Below are positions 51,122-59,896 of a DNA stretch of 64,000 nt, in pieces. Position numbers and translations under genes: made by a program. This stretch comes from an uncultured Methanobrevibacter sp. (GTDB taxonomy: Archaea; Methanobacteriota; Methanobacteria; Methanobacteriales; Methanobacteriaceae), in assembly GCF_934746965.1 (NCBI RefSeq), contig NZ_CAKVFS010000001.1, positions 193,988 to 257,987 of the forward strand, given 5' to 3'. Numbering within the stretch: the first letter of the stretch is position 1; each line of letters starts with the position of its first letter. Below the pieces are notes generated by a model. The model worked only from the letters and a program-made list of their open reading frames with translations, had not been told where the DNA came from and made no database searches.

Positions 51122-52042
51122 ATGTATGAAACATTAACATTTACTGGTGGGGTTCATAAAAGTGAAGAAATTAAAGAACTTATTGAAGATTTAGGTGGCT
51201 TTATTCTTCAAGAAAATATTCAACAAATGGAACTTGTTTTAAATTTAGCTGTTCCTATGGAAGATGTGGATATTATTAAAAATAAGGCTAAAGAACTACT
51301 TGCTAAAGTAACAATCGCTCCAATGGCAGGTTCTGAAATAGCTATTGTATCTCCAACACTTGCAAGACATCATCTCCCTCATGCAGCATGTGATATTTCA
51401 GAATATTTACGTGAATTTGGTGCTAAAGATAATATGATTGGTTTAGCTCGGGGTGATGGAAAAGGAACTTCTGGTATTACTGAAGAAGAAAAAAGCTTAA
51501 TTGAAGAGCATGATGTTGCTGTTTTTGCATTAGGTAGTTTTAAGAATTGTATTCAGGAAAAATCCTTTTTATATGATGATATTAATATTCCAGTTATTGT
51601 AACAGGAGCTCCAGAGATTCCTATTGAAGAACTTCCAGGTGCTGATGCTTATGTTGGAGGACTTGGTAGAATTCCAAGAAGACTTAAAAGAGGTCATGAT
51701 ATTAGGGCGCTAGATAAGTTAGTTGAAACAATTGAAACAATTTTAAATAATAAAAAAAAGGAAATGGCATTGGATTCACCATTAGTGCCATCTATTGTAG
51801 TTAAAAATGCTATTGAAAATCAAGTAGATGTTATTAAAGACATTATATCTCCAGCACCTATTACTGCACAACTTGATGGAGTTAGAGTAAAATTAAATTA
51901 TGATAAATATCATGAATTAATTGAGAATGTGATAATTGATGGTAAAGAATTAAGTGAATTAGCTGAAATTAAAAAATCTTTTATGTATGATTATATTTTG
52001 GTAAAAATCCACACTGAAAGCTTTATTATAGATGATTCTTAA
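51122..52042 (+). CDS. mmp7: Methanogenesis marker protein 7
   Basis: 306 residues. YETLTFTGGVHKSEEIKELIEDLGGFI at the start, APMAGSEIAIVSPTLARHHLPHAACDISEYLREFGA near 70-105, and GADAYVGGLGRIPRRLKRG near 180 fit the methanogenesis marker 7 family, found in nearly all organisms with Mcr. GSFKNCIQEK has a conserved Cys. It has been linked to Mcr activation or maturation complexes, but the exact role is unclear. It converges with mmp10 and lies about 2 kb before mcrB. GTGAGGG upstream is the likely binding site. Confidence 0.85.
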   Translation: MYETLTFTGGVHKSEEIKELIEDLGGFILQENIQQMELVLNLAVPMEDVDIIKNKAKELLAKVTIAPMAGSEIAIVSPTLARHHLPHAACDISEYLREFGAKDNMIGLARGDGKGTSGITEEEKSLIEEHDVAVFALGSFKNCIQEKSFLYDDINIPVIVTGAPEIPIEELPGADAYVGGLGRIPRRLKRGHDIRALDKLVETIETILNNKKKEMALDSPLVPSIVVKNAIENQVDVIKDIISPAPITAQLDGVRVKLNYDKYHELIENVIIDGKELSELAEIKKSFMYDYILVKIHTESFIIDDS

Positions 52043-52056
52043 TTAATCTCTCTTTT

Positions 52057-53304
52057 TTATATTTTCATACCAAAGAAGTTAATAGCATCAACTAAATCGT
52101 TAAATTGAGTTAATTCTTCTTCAATAACATTTTCATCAGTTTTATCAAAACTAAGTTCTCCATCTATTGTTAAAGTATCAGGTCCTCTACCTACAATACG
52201 TTCTAAACCATCTGAACTTAAAATTCTTTCAGCATCTAACTGATGAACAAAAGCACGGCCTGGAATAATAACTGCTTGTTTTACTTCACTTAAATCAATT
52301 TGTTCTAAATCTTCTTTTGTAATTAGGCAAGCTATTTCTTTTGGAACACCAATTATATTTACATTTTCAGCACCTATTTTATCAAATATTTTGCTTATGT
52401 ATGGTGCAGCTATTTTAGATGTAATTAATGTAGCTTCTCCAGTTACTTTCTTGATAAATTGTAAAAATATTTCATTTTCATCTTTAGCTATTGCAAATGG
52501 CCCTCCAGTTTCTGGATCACATAGTGGAGTACCAGTTACTCTAAAATTATATTCTTTATTAATATCTTTAACTAGTTGTTCAAATTCTTCAACAGGTTGA
52601 GATTCAATTCCTTTAATGATAGGTTCATTACCTAAAATTAATCCTTCATTAAATGTGTTTGCAAATCTCATTAATATAAATCCTTTAGCACCCCATTCTT
52701 CTAAAGTATTACAAGTTTGTCTAAGTACATCACCATCATTAACTCCAGGAATTATTACTCCAGCACCAGTTAAATTAATATTTTCACAAAAAATTTTACA
52801 GGCTTCTAATGCTTCTTCAGGTTTTTGATCTTTTACCCATTGTTTTCTAAGTTTGGGATCTGTTGAAAAAACAGTAAAAGTAACTTCATCAACACCATTG
52901 TTAATTAATCTTGAAGCTATTTCACTATCAGTAATACCTTTTCCACATGTATATCCTAAATGAGAATTAAGTGAAAACTGGTTTAAGTTTGCTGTTAAAT
53001 TTTCAAGATGGGGATAACAGCTAACATCACCTCCTCCACTAATATTTGCTTTAATATTATTTCCTCTAAGATTAGGTTGCATCATCAAAGCATTTTGGAC
53101 TTCTGTAATTACTTCAAAAGGAGATTTAAACTCACTTTGTGCATCAGCTATTCCTTTACTACATCTTTCACAGCCAATTTTGTTAGGTAAACAGTGTGCA
53201 CAACCAAATGATTTAACATCTTTTACTTTTCTAAAGTAACAGTATTTACAAAAACCATTACAATCTTTTCCAGGAATGCCTCCTACATCTGCTACAACTT
53301 GCAT
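52057..53304 (-). CDS. mmp10: McrA arginine methyltransferase Mmp10 (radical SAM)
   Basis: 415 residues. Cys15-x3-Cys19-x2-Cys22 (DCNGFCKYCYF) binds the radical SAM cluster; Cys35, Cys38, Cys45 and Cys48 (CAHC...CERC) form a second metal site typical of Mmp10. NISGGGDVSCYP is the GGE-like SAM segment. Mmp10 is a cobalamin-dependent radical SAM enzyme that methylates the arginine of the McrA active site; the target Arg is present in mcrA here. The minus-strand TATA box AATTTATATA (53340-53331) lies about 30 bases before the ATG, so its mRNA is probably leaderless. Confidence 0.92.
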   Translation of the reverse strand: MQVVADVGGIPGKDCNGFCKYCYFRKVKDVKSFGCAHCLPNKIGCERCSKGIADAQSEFKSPFEVITEVQNALMMQPNLRGNNIKANISGGGDVSCYPHLENLTANLNQFSLNSHLGYTCGKGITDSEIASRLINNGVDEVTFTVFSTDPKLRKQWVKDQKPEEALEACKIFCENINLTGAGVIIPGVNDGDVLRQTCNTLEEWGAKGFILMRFANTFNEGLILGNEPIIKGIESQPVEEFEQLVKDINKEYNFRVTGTPLCDPETGGPFAIAKDENEIFLQFIKKVTGEATLITSKIAAPYISKIFDKIGAENVNIIGVPKEIACLITKEDLEQIDLSEVKQAVIIPGRAFVHQLDAERILSSDGLERIVGRGPDTLTIDGELSFDKTDENVIEEELTQFNDLVDAINFFGMKI

Positions 53305-53653
53305 AATATTTTTAATTATGTTTTTAGTATTATATAAATTAATTTAGTATTACTTTAGCTATTTTTCATATTAATTTTGATTTTCCTAAATAATGATTAT
53401 TTTAATAGTATTATATATAATAATTTATACTTTGTTTAAAGAATAATTTTTTTATTATATTAAATCACATTATTTTTGTTATTATTTTAAATTTTCTTTT
53501 AAAAATTGGTTCAATATTTAATTTAAAACTGAATTTAGTTTATTAATTTTTTATTTATTTATATATTATGTTTATAGTAGTTAGTAACTGTTGTTTTAAT
53601 TAAATAATAGTTTTAATAATGTTTTATAGTAATTAAGAATGGATAAATTTATT

Positions 53654-53672
53654 TTAAAAGTATTACTTTTAA
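53654..53672. repeat. 19-base palindrome upstream of mcr
   Basis: TTAAAAGTA-T-TACTTTTAA is a perfect odd palindrome about 70-90 bases upstream of the mcr TATA box. It could be an operator or, with the T tract behind it, a terminator. A shorter AGTATTACT occurs at 53346-53354. In such AT-rich DNA a single palindrome of this size can arise by chance. Confidence 0.5.
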
Positions 53673-53742
53673 TCTTCTTTTTCCTATTTTTTTGGGATTT
53701 CTTATGCTTTATAAACTTTTCTAAATTATCTAAGGGGTAATG

Positions 53743-53895
53743 TTTATATTATATCTTAATTAAAATAAGACTTGTATACCATATGGCTAGCTATAATGCA
53801 AAAATTATTGTGTATGGCTTTACCTTATTTTGAGATAAAAACTTACTCAAATATAAGTGGTATATTAAATACTCTATTTAATTAGGAGGGAAAAA
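53743..53895 (+). promoter_or_regulatory. mcr promoter and leader
   Basis: TTTATATTA at 53743-53751 is the probable TATA box, giving a start near 53772 and a leader of about 124 bases. TAGGAGGG just before ATG 53896 is a very strong ribosome binding site. Weak pairing (AGCTATA with TATGGCT) is possible in the leader, but no strong hairpin is seen. The same TATA sequence is used by mtr. Confidence 0.55.
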
Positions 53896-55227
53896 ATGGC
53901 AAAGTATGATGATAAAGTCGATTTATACGACGATAGAGGATCATTAGTCGTATCTGATGTCCCAATCGAAGCTTTAAGTCCACTCAGAAACAGTGCTATT
54001 CAAAACATCGTTAAAGGTGTTAAAAGAACTGTTGCAGTAAACTTAGAAGGACTTGAAAAATCTGTCAAAACTGGTTCAGTCGGTGGAGACAAATCTAAAA
54101 TATTAGGAAGGGAATTAGATCTTGATATTGTAGCAAATGCTGGTGCAATTGCAGAAAAAATGAAAGAAATGATACAAATTTCTGAAGATGATGATACTAA
54201 AGTTGAACCTATTTCCGGAGGTAAAAGATTATTAGTACAAGTTCCATCTAAAAGAATTGATGTAGCTGCAGAATACTCTGTTGCTCCATTATCTACCGCA
54301 ACTTCCTTAGTACAAGCTATTATTGATGTATGTGACGTAAGTATTTACGATGCAAACTTCGTAAAAGCTGCAGTATTAGGTAGATACCCACAATCTGTAG
54401 ATTACAAAGGATCAAACATTGCTACTATGTTAGACATTCCACAAAAACTCGAAGGTGCAGGTTATGCTTTAAGAGGAGTTAAAGCAAACGATTTCGCTGC
54501 TGCTACCTTAAAAAACACTTTCCAAGCAACTGCTTTAGCATCTATTTTCGAACAAACTGCTATGTTTGAAATGGGTGATGCTGTAGGTGCATACGAAAGA
54601 TTACACTTATTAGGTTTAGCTTACCAAGGTATGAATGCTAACAATATGGTTTTAGATTTAGTTAAAGATAATGCAAAAGAAGGCACTGTTGGTAGTGTTG
54701 TAAACGGAACTATCGCTAGAGCTGAAGCTGACGGAGTTATTGCTCCTCAAAAAGATTTAACTGATTTCTCAATTTATAACACTGATGATGCAGCTTTATG
54801 GAATGCATATGCTGCTGCTGGTGCTACTGCTGCTGTTATGGTAAACGTTGGTGCTGCTCGTGCTGCTCAAGGTATTCCATCTACTTTATTATACTTCAAT
54901 GATAACATTGAATTTGCTACTGGTTTACCAAGTATTGACTACGGTAGAGCAGAAGGTGTAGCTGTAGGATTCTCTTTCTTCAGTCACTCTATCTATGGTG
55001 GAGGAGGCCCAGGTCTCTTCAACGGTAACCACGTTGTAACTAGACACAGTAAAGGATTCTGTATCCCTTGTGTAGCTGCTGCTATGTCCTTAGACGCAGG
55101 AACACAACTCTTTTCACCAGAAGCAACTTCTGGTTTAATTAAAGAAGTATACAGTCAAGTTGATGAATTTAGAGAACCTCTCAAATATGTTGCTTTAGCA
55201 GCTGATGAAATTAAAGGTGACATCTAA
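53896..55227 (+). CDS. mcrB: Methyl-coenzyme M reductase beta subunit
   Basis: 443 residues, the normal length. The opening AKYDDKVDLYDDRGSLVVSDVPIEALSPLRN and the C-terminal FSFFSHSIYGGGGPGLFNGNHVVTRHSKGFCIPCVAAAMSLDAGTQ are diagnostic of McrB; the latter contributes to the coenzyme B and F430 pocket. Together with McrA and McrG it forms the (alpha beta gamma)2 enzyme that makes methane from methyl-CoM and coenzyme B. First gene of mcrBDCGA. Codon use strongly prefers TTC, AAC and TAC, a sign of high expression. Confidence 0.99.
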   Translation: MAKYDDKVDLYDDRGSLVVSDVPIEALSPLRNSAIQNIVKGVKRTVAVNLEGLEKSVKTGSVGGDKSKILGRELDLDIVANAGAIAEKMKEMIQISEDDDTKVEPISGGKRLLVQVPSKRIDVAAEYSVAPLSTATSLVQAIIDVCDVSIYDANFVKAAVLGRYPQSVDYKGSNIATMLDIPQKLEGAGYALRGVKANDFAAATLKNTFQATALASIFEQTAMFEMGDAVGAYERLHLLGLAYQGMNANNMVLDLVKDNAKEGTVGSVVNGTIARAEADGVIAPQKDLTDFSIYNTDDAALWNAYAAAGATAAVMVNVGAARAAQGIPSTLLYFNDNIEFATGLPSIDYGRAEGVAVGFSFFSHSIYGGGGPGLFNGNHVVTRHSKGFCIPCVAAAMSLDAGTQLFSPEATSGLIKEVYSQVDEFREPLKYVALAADEIKGDI

Positions 55228-55268
55228 TTAATTTAATATTAAATCTAATTTTTCATGGATGTTAAAAA

Positions 55269-55721
55269 ATGGATATTGAAATATTCCCATATAGGGTGCT
55301 TGGAAGCGATACAACAGAAAAGTTGTTGAATGACATTGAATCACTTGAAGATGTTAAAAGAACTGTAATTCATGGTCCAAGATTTCCAAAAACTGAAGAA
55401 TCTTTACCTCCACAATATAGGGAACGTAGAGTAATTAATATTAATGGCGAAGATGTTGTTCTTAAAGTTAAAACTGGTAGAATTTTTGTTGAGTTAACAA
55501 TGGAATCTACAGTTAATGAAATCGAGGAAATCTGCAAAAAACATATTCCTTTTGGTTTTGATATTAATCAAGATAAATCAAATTATATTAGAAAGGAAAG
55601 AACAGTTTCTGATAGGATTAAATATGGTGAAGCAGATTTGCCTGATGAATTAGTTGGAATGACTGACCAATATTCAAGTTTTGAAGATCACGTAAATATT
55701 GTTAGAAAGGATGACTTTTAA
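55269..55721 (+). CDS. mcrD: Methyl-coenzyme M reductase operon protein D
   Basis: 150 residues. IEIFPYRVLGSDTTEKLLNDIESLEDVKRTVIHGPRFP and GRIFVELTMESTVNEIEEICKKHIPFGFDI match McrD, a protein not found in purified Mcr that acts in assembly or delivery of cofactor F430. It is 41 bases after mcrB and directly abuts mcrC (TAAATG). Unlike mcrB, G and A, its codon use is plain AT-rich, which suits a factor needed in small amounts. Confidence 0.96.
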   Translation: MDIEIFPYRVLGSDTTEKLLNDIESLEDVKRTVIHGPRFPKTEESLPPQYRERRVININGEDVVLKVKTGRIFVELTMESTVNEIEEICKKHIPFGFDINQDKSNYIRKERTVSDRIKYGEADLPDELVGMTDQYSSFEDHVNIVRKDDF

Positions 55722-56321
55722 ATGATTGGAAGATGTACTCACGTAGTTGATTGTAGAGCAACAGGTGGTATGGGTAAAGGTGGAGGTCTTGCACAAAGAG
55801 GCACATTTGCTGAATGTGGGGCTGAAGTTTTAGCTGTTGCTATGTCTCCAGGACGTAGACATATTACTAAACCTGTCTGTGAAATCACTTTTGGATTACG
55901 TGAATCCAATGTTTTAACTAGCACAATGGTTTTAAATGCAGGTGCTGGTGTTCCTCATGATGCTCCTGCTTCTGGTGGAACTTTATTTGGTCTTACTGAT
56001 AAAGAAGTAGAACAAATGAGTAATTTTAAATTGCTTGTTATTCATTTAGGTGGAGTTAAAAATCATTTAATTTATAAAGCTAGATTGATTTTAAGGAATG
56101 TTAATAAACCTTGTATTATCATTTGTGAATCTCCAGTTGACTGTGAAGATTTTGCTAAAATTGGTGTAAAAACTTCTAAAGTCATGCCATCTGAAGAAAA
56201 TATTAAAACAGAAGGATGCATTGTTGATATTGTTAATGAAGTTATTCGTGGAGAAACAATCTCACAAGAAAAATTAGATGAAATTATTAGAAAAGTTAAA
56301 TTAGCATTAGGAGATGCATAA
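55722..56321 (+). CDS. mcrC: Methyl-coenzyme M reductase operon protein C
   Basis: 199 residues. GRCTHVVDCRATGGMGKGGGLAQRGTFAECG with three cysteines, then GRRHITKPVCEITFGLRESNVLTS, is McrC. McrC is part of the ATP-dependent complex that activates Mcr by reducing the nickel of F430, with an ABC-type A2 component. Starts directly at the mcrD stop and ends 2 bases before mcrG. Codon use is AT-rich as in mcrD. Confidence 0.96.
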   Translation: MIGRCTHVVDCRATGGMGKGGGLAQRGTFAECGAEVLAVAMSPGRRHITKPVCEITFGLRESNVLTSTMVLNAGAGVPHDAPASGGTLFGLTDKEVEQMSNFKLLVIHLGGVKNHLIYKARLILRNVNKPCIIICESPVDCEDFAKIGVKTSKVMPSEENIKTEGCIVDIVNEVIRGETISQEKLDEIIRKVKLALGDA

Positions 56322-56323
56322 TT

Positions 56324-57085
56324 ATGGCACAAATTTATCCAGGTACTTCTCAGGTTGCTCAAAATAGAAGAAACTTTTGTGATCCAGATTACGAATTAGA
56401 AAAGTTAAGAGAAATCTCTGATGAAGACGTAGTAAAAATATTAGGTCACAGAGCTCCAGGTGAAGAATATAAAAGTGTTCACCCACCATTAGATGAAATG
56501 GATGAGCCTGATGACATTGTAAGAGAATTAGTTACCCCTATTGCAGGTGCAAAAGCAGGGGATAGGATTAGATACATCCAATTTGTAGACTCAATGTATT
56601 TCGCACCAGCTCAACCTTACTTAAGAGCAAGGTCTTATTTAAACAGATTCAGAGGAATCGATACTGGTACTTTATCCGGAAGACAAGTTATCGAAGCTAG
56701 GGAAAGAGATATTGAACGTATTTCCAAATACCTCTTAGAAACAGAATACTTCGATACTGCAAGAACTGGTATTAGAGGTGCAGGTGTACACGGTCACTCT
56801 TTAAGGTTAGATGAAAATGGTTTAATGTTTGATATGCTTAGAAGACAAGTATTCAACAAAGAAACTGGTAATGTTGAAATGGTAAGAGACCAAATCGGTG
56901 TAGACTTAGATGAACCAGTTGTATTAGGTGAACCATTAGATGAAGAAACCTTAAAATCAAAAACCACAATTTACAGAATTGATGGTGACGCATACAAAGA
57001 CGATAAAGATGCTGTTGAAGTGTTAAAAAACATTCACGTATCCAGATCATTTGGTGCATACAATCCAATTAAAGGATGGGATTAA
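56324..57085 (+). CDS. mcrG: Methyl-coenzyme M reductase gamma subunit
   Basis: 253 residues. QIYPGTSQVAQNRRNFCDPDYELEKLREISDEDVVKILGHRAPGEEYKSVHPPLDE at the start and GIRGAGVHGHSLRLDENGLMFDMLRR in the middle are diagnostic of McrG. The GAGVHGHS segment approaches the F430 pocket. It lies directly after mcrC and its stop is 2 bases before the mcrA start. High-expression codon use resumes here (TTC, TAC, AAC). Confidence 0.99.
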   Translation: MAQIYPGTSQVAQNRRNFCDPDYELEKLREISDEDVVKILGHRAPGEEYKSVHPPLDEMDEPDDIVRELVTPIAGAKAGDRIRYIQFVDSMYFAPAQPYLRARSYLNRFRGIDTGTLSGRQVIEARERDIERISKYLLETEYFDTARTGIRGAGVHGHSLRLDENGLMFDMLRRQVFNKETGNVEMVRDQIGVDLDEPVVLGEPLDEETLKSKTTIYRIDGDAYKDDKDAVEVLKNIHVSRSFGAYNPIKGWD

Positions 57086-57087
57086 GT

Positions 57088-58743
57088 ATGGCAGATAAAA
57101 AATTCTTAGATGCAATGAAAAACAAATTCAGTGAAGATCCAACTGATAAAAGAACCACTTTCTATAACATGGGCGGTTGGAAACAATCTGAAAGAAAAAG
57201 CGCATTTGTAAAAGAAGGTAAAGAAATCGCTGAAAAAAGAGGAATTCCAATGTACAACCCAGACATTGGTACTCCTTTAGGTCAAAGGGCTTTAATGTCT
57301 TACCAATTATCTACTACTGATACTTATGTAGAAGGTGATGATTTACACTTTATTAACAACGCAGCTATCCAACAAGCTTGGGATGATATTAGAAGAACTG
57401 TTATTGTAGGTTTAAACACTGCTCACAATGTTCTTGAAAAAAGGTTAGGTATTGAAGTAACTCCTGAAACTATTACTGAATACTTAGAAACTGTAAACCA
57501 CGCAATGCCTGGTGCAGCAGTAGTTCAAGAACACATGGTAGAAACTGACCCATTAGTAGTTCAAGACAGTTACGTAAAAGTTTTCACTGGTGACGATGAA
57601 TTAGCTGATGAAATTGATTCAGCATTTGTTTTAGACATCAACAAAGAATTCAATGAAGAACAAGCTGCAGCTTTAAAAGAAGAAGTTGGTAATAGTGTAT
57701 GGCAAGCTGTAAGAATTCCTGCTATCGTAGGAAGAGTTTGTGATGGAGGTACTACCTCAAGATGGTCTGCTATGCAAATTGGTATGTCCATGATTTCTGC
57801 ATACAACCAATGTGCTGGTGAAGGAGCTACTGGTGACTTCGCATACGCATCAAAACATGCAGAAGTTATTCACATGGGTACTTACTTACCTGTAAGAAGA
57901 GCAAGAGCAGAAAACGAATTAGGTGGAGTTCCATTTGGTTTCATGGCAGATATCTGTCAATCTTCCAGAGTTAACACTGATGACCCAGTACGTTCAACCT
58001 TAGATGTAGTAGCTTTAGGTGCTGCATTATACGACCAAATTTGGTTAGGTTCTTACATGTCTGGTGGTGTAGGATTCACTCAATATGCTACTGCAGCATA
58101 TACTGATGATGTATTAGATGACTTCACTTACTATGGTAAAGATTACGTAGAAGACAAATACGGTGGATTAACTGAAGCACCTAACAACATGGACACTGTT
58201 CTTGATGTAGGTTCTGAAGTATCTTTCTACGCATTAGAACAATATGAAGAATACCCAGCTTTACTTGAAACTCACTTCGGTGGATCTCAAAGGGCTTCTG
58301 TAATTTCAGCAGCAGCTGGTTGTTCTACTGCATTCGCTACTGGTAATGCTCAAACTGGTTTAAGTGCATGGTACTTAGGTATGTACTTACACAAAGAACA
58401 ACATTCCAGATTAGGTTTCTACGGATACGATTTACAAGATCAATGTGGTGCAGCTAACGTATTCTCCATCAGAAATGATGAAGGTTTACCACTCGAAATG
58501 AGAGGACCAAACTACCCTAACTACGCTATGAACGTAGGTCACCAAGGTGAATATGCTGGTATTTCCCAAGCTCCTCACGCAGCTCGTGGAGACGCATGGG
58601 CTTTCAACCCATTAATCAAAATCGCATTTGCTGATAAAAACTTAGTATTTGACTTCAGTAAACCTCGTGAAGAATTTGCTAAAGGTGCATTAAGAGAGTT
58701 CGAACCATCTGGTGAAAGAACTGTCATCACCCCAGCAAAATAA
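57088..58743 (+). CDS. mcrA: Methyl-coenzyme M reductase alpha subunit
   Basis: 551 residues from ATG 57088, with AAGGATGGG upstream inside mcrG. Residues known to be modified in McrA are all present: His257 (ASKHAEV), Arg271 (RRARAENE, the Mmp10 target), Gln401 (GGSQRAS), Gly446 thioglycine and Asp451/Cys453 in GYDLQDQCGA. Numbering is one higher than in M. marburgensis in the second half. It carries the F430 site with the beta and gamma chains and releases methane. Last gene of mcr; a terminator follows. Only one mcr operon is seen in the window. Confidence 0.99.
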   Translation: MADKKFLDAMKNKFSEDPTDKRTTFYNMGGWKQSERKSAFVKEGKEIAEKRGIPMYNPDIGTPLGQRALMSYQLSTTDTYVEGDDLHFINNAAIQQAWDDIRRTVIVGLNTAHNVLEKRLGIEVTPETITEYLETVNHAMPGAAVVQEHMVETDPLVVQDSYVKVFTGDDELADEIDSAFVLDINKEFNEEQAAALKEEVGNSVWQAVRIPAIVGRVCDGGTTSRWSAMQIGMSMISAYNQCAGEGATGDFAYASKHAEVIHMGTYLPVRRARAENELGGVPFGFMADICQSSRVNTDDPVRSTLDVVALGAALYDQIWLGSYMSGGVGFTQYATAAYTDDVLDDFTYYGKDYVEDKYGGLTEAPNNMDTVLDVGSEVSFYALEQYEEYPALLETHFGGSQRASVISAAAGCSTAFATGNAQTGLSAWYLGMYLHKEQHSRLGFYGYDLQDQCGAANVFSIRNDEGLPLEMRGPNYPNYAMNVGHQGEYAGISQAPHAARGDAWAFNPLIKIAFADKNLVFDFSKPREEFAKGALREFEPSGERTVITPAK

Positions 58744-58763
58744 ATTTAAAAATATATAGGTTG

Positions 58764-58790
58764 AATAGGTGATTTTTCACCTATTTATTT
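58764..58790 (+). terminator. mcr operon terminator
   Basis: AATAGGTGA (58764-58772) and TCACCTATT (58777-58785) form a perfect 9-bp stem with a TTTT loop, 20 bases past the mcrA stop, followed by a T-rich stretch. Confidence 0.75.
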
Positions 58791-58830
58791 CCTTAAATTT
58801 AAGTATGCCTTAAAATTTTTTAGTAAAACA

Positions 58831-59001
58831 TTTATATTAATATTGAGAGAAAGATAAGTATCAATAGAAAAATTCTATTGGTATCATTTAATTGATTTTT
58901 ATATGGAATAAAAATCGCAATTTATTACGTATATTCATTAGTGAATATATATCATGTTTATTAAATGATCAATTTAATAAAAAATATGGAGGAAAAAAAT
59001 T
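58831..59001 (+). promoter_or_regulatory. mtr promoter and four-hairpin leader
   Basis: TATA box TTTATATTA at 58831-58839, same as for mcr, places the start near 58857. The leader of about 145 bases then holds four consecutive hairpins: 58858-58869/58873-58884 (12 pairs, AAA loop), 58894-58902/58908-58916 (9 pairs, extendable by 4 across a 2-base bulge), 58929-58937/58942-58950 (9 pairs, TTAG loop) and 58957-58966/58972-58981 (10 pairs). GGAGG at 58988-58992 is the mtrE binding site, just after hairpin four. A leader this ordered suggests RNA-level regulation or stabilisation. Confidence 0.55.
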
Positions 59002-59883
59002 ATGGACCCTGTAACATTAGGTGTTGTTGCATTAATGGGTGCAGTTGCAACTATTGGGGGAGCTGCAGAAGATATCGAATCTGACCTCGGTTCTCAAAGT
59101 AACCCTAACTCTCAAGTTCAACTTGCTCCACAAATGGGACATTTACACCGTATGATAAACAAAGCGGCTTCTGGTGAACCAGTCGCTTATGGTGTTTGGT
59201 GTGGTGTTGCTGGATCTATTGCATTTGTATTAATGTCACATTTTAACTTTTATCCAATTATATCTCTTGCAATAGGTTCTTGTGTCGCTGCTTTTGTTCA
59301 CGCTATTTATACTATTACTGCTCATATGGGTAGGATTGTTGGTCAATCTCAATTTGAACAACCATTATTTATGGATGTATTAACTCAATCTTTAGGACCA
59401 ATTGTTGGTCATGGATTTATAACTACATTTTGTCTTGTTGGAGTTTCATATTTAATGACTATTCCATTAAATGGTACTCCATTACATGAGTTCCCATTAC
59501 CACTTTTAGCTGTACTTTGGGGTATTACTCTTGGAGCTATCGGTTCTTCAACTGGGGATGTTCATTACGGTGCTGAAAGTGAGTACCAAAAGTTCGAGTT
59601 TGGAGGAGGAACTCCTGTAGCTATTCAAGGAGATATTGTTACTAAAGCTCCTTTAGGTGCTAAAAATTCAATTGATGTAGGAAACTTCTGTGTAAAATTC
59701 GGTGGACCTTTAACTGGTTTCTGTTTTGGTCTTGTTGTATTTTTCAGTTTCTGGAACTCAGTTGTATTTGGATTATATGGTGGATTAATTGTTGGTTTCA
59801 TTATTGTTCTAATTTTAATCTTTATGAATGATAAATTAGAAAGATTCGCAAGAAAACAATATGGACCATATGAGGAAGAATAA
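59002..59883 (+). CDS. mtrE: Tetrahydromethanopterin S-methyltransferase subunit E
   Basis: 293 residues with six or seven membrane helices. DPVTLGVVALMGAVATIGGAAEDIESDLGSQSNPNSQVQLAPQMGHLHRMINKAASGEP is the typical McrE-like start of MtrE. First gene of mtrEDCBAFGH, whose product transfers the methyl group from tetrahydromethanopterin to coenzyme M and pumps two sodium ions. MtrC, D and E make the sodium channel part. GGAGG sits nine bases before the ATG. Confidence 0.97.
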   Translation: MDPVTLGVVALMGAVATIGGAAEDIESDLGSQSNPNSQVQLAPQMGHLHRMINKAASGEPVAYGVWCGVAGSIAFVLMSHFNFYPIISLAIGSCVAAFVHAIYTITAHMGRIVGQSQFEQPLFMDVLTQSLGPIVGHGFITTFCLVGVSYLMTIPLNGTPLHEFPLPLLAVLWGITLGAIGSSTGDVHYGAESEYQKFEFGGGTPVAIQGDIVTKAPLGAKNSIDVGNFCVKFGGPLTGFCFGLVVFFSFWNSVVFGLYGGLIVGFIIVLILIFMNDKLERFARKQYGPYEEE

Positions 59884-59896
59884 GGAGGTTTCGATT

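Larger units (their letters stand above)
53305..53895. other. 591-bp AT-rich region between mmp10 and mcrB
   Basis: No gene is visible in it. The left end holds the mmp10 promoter (minus-strand TATA at 53331-53340). In the middle is a perfect odd palindrome (53654-53672) followed by T tracts; the right end holds the mcr promoter and an untranslated leader of about 120 bases. The region 53400-53600 shows only long A/T runs. Confidence 0.7.

Noticed and set aside
25666..53667. AGTA-N-TACT as a regulon motif (25666, 25879, 53346, 53659)
   Set aside because: Such a short AT-rich palindrome is expected a few times per 64 kb by chance; two of the four copies also look like parts of terminators.
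57076..57087. mcrA start four codons earlier at 57076
   Set aside because: It lies inside the end of mcrG and has no binding site; ATG 57088 gives the standard MADKKF start.
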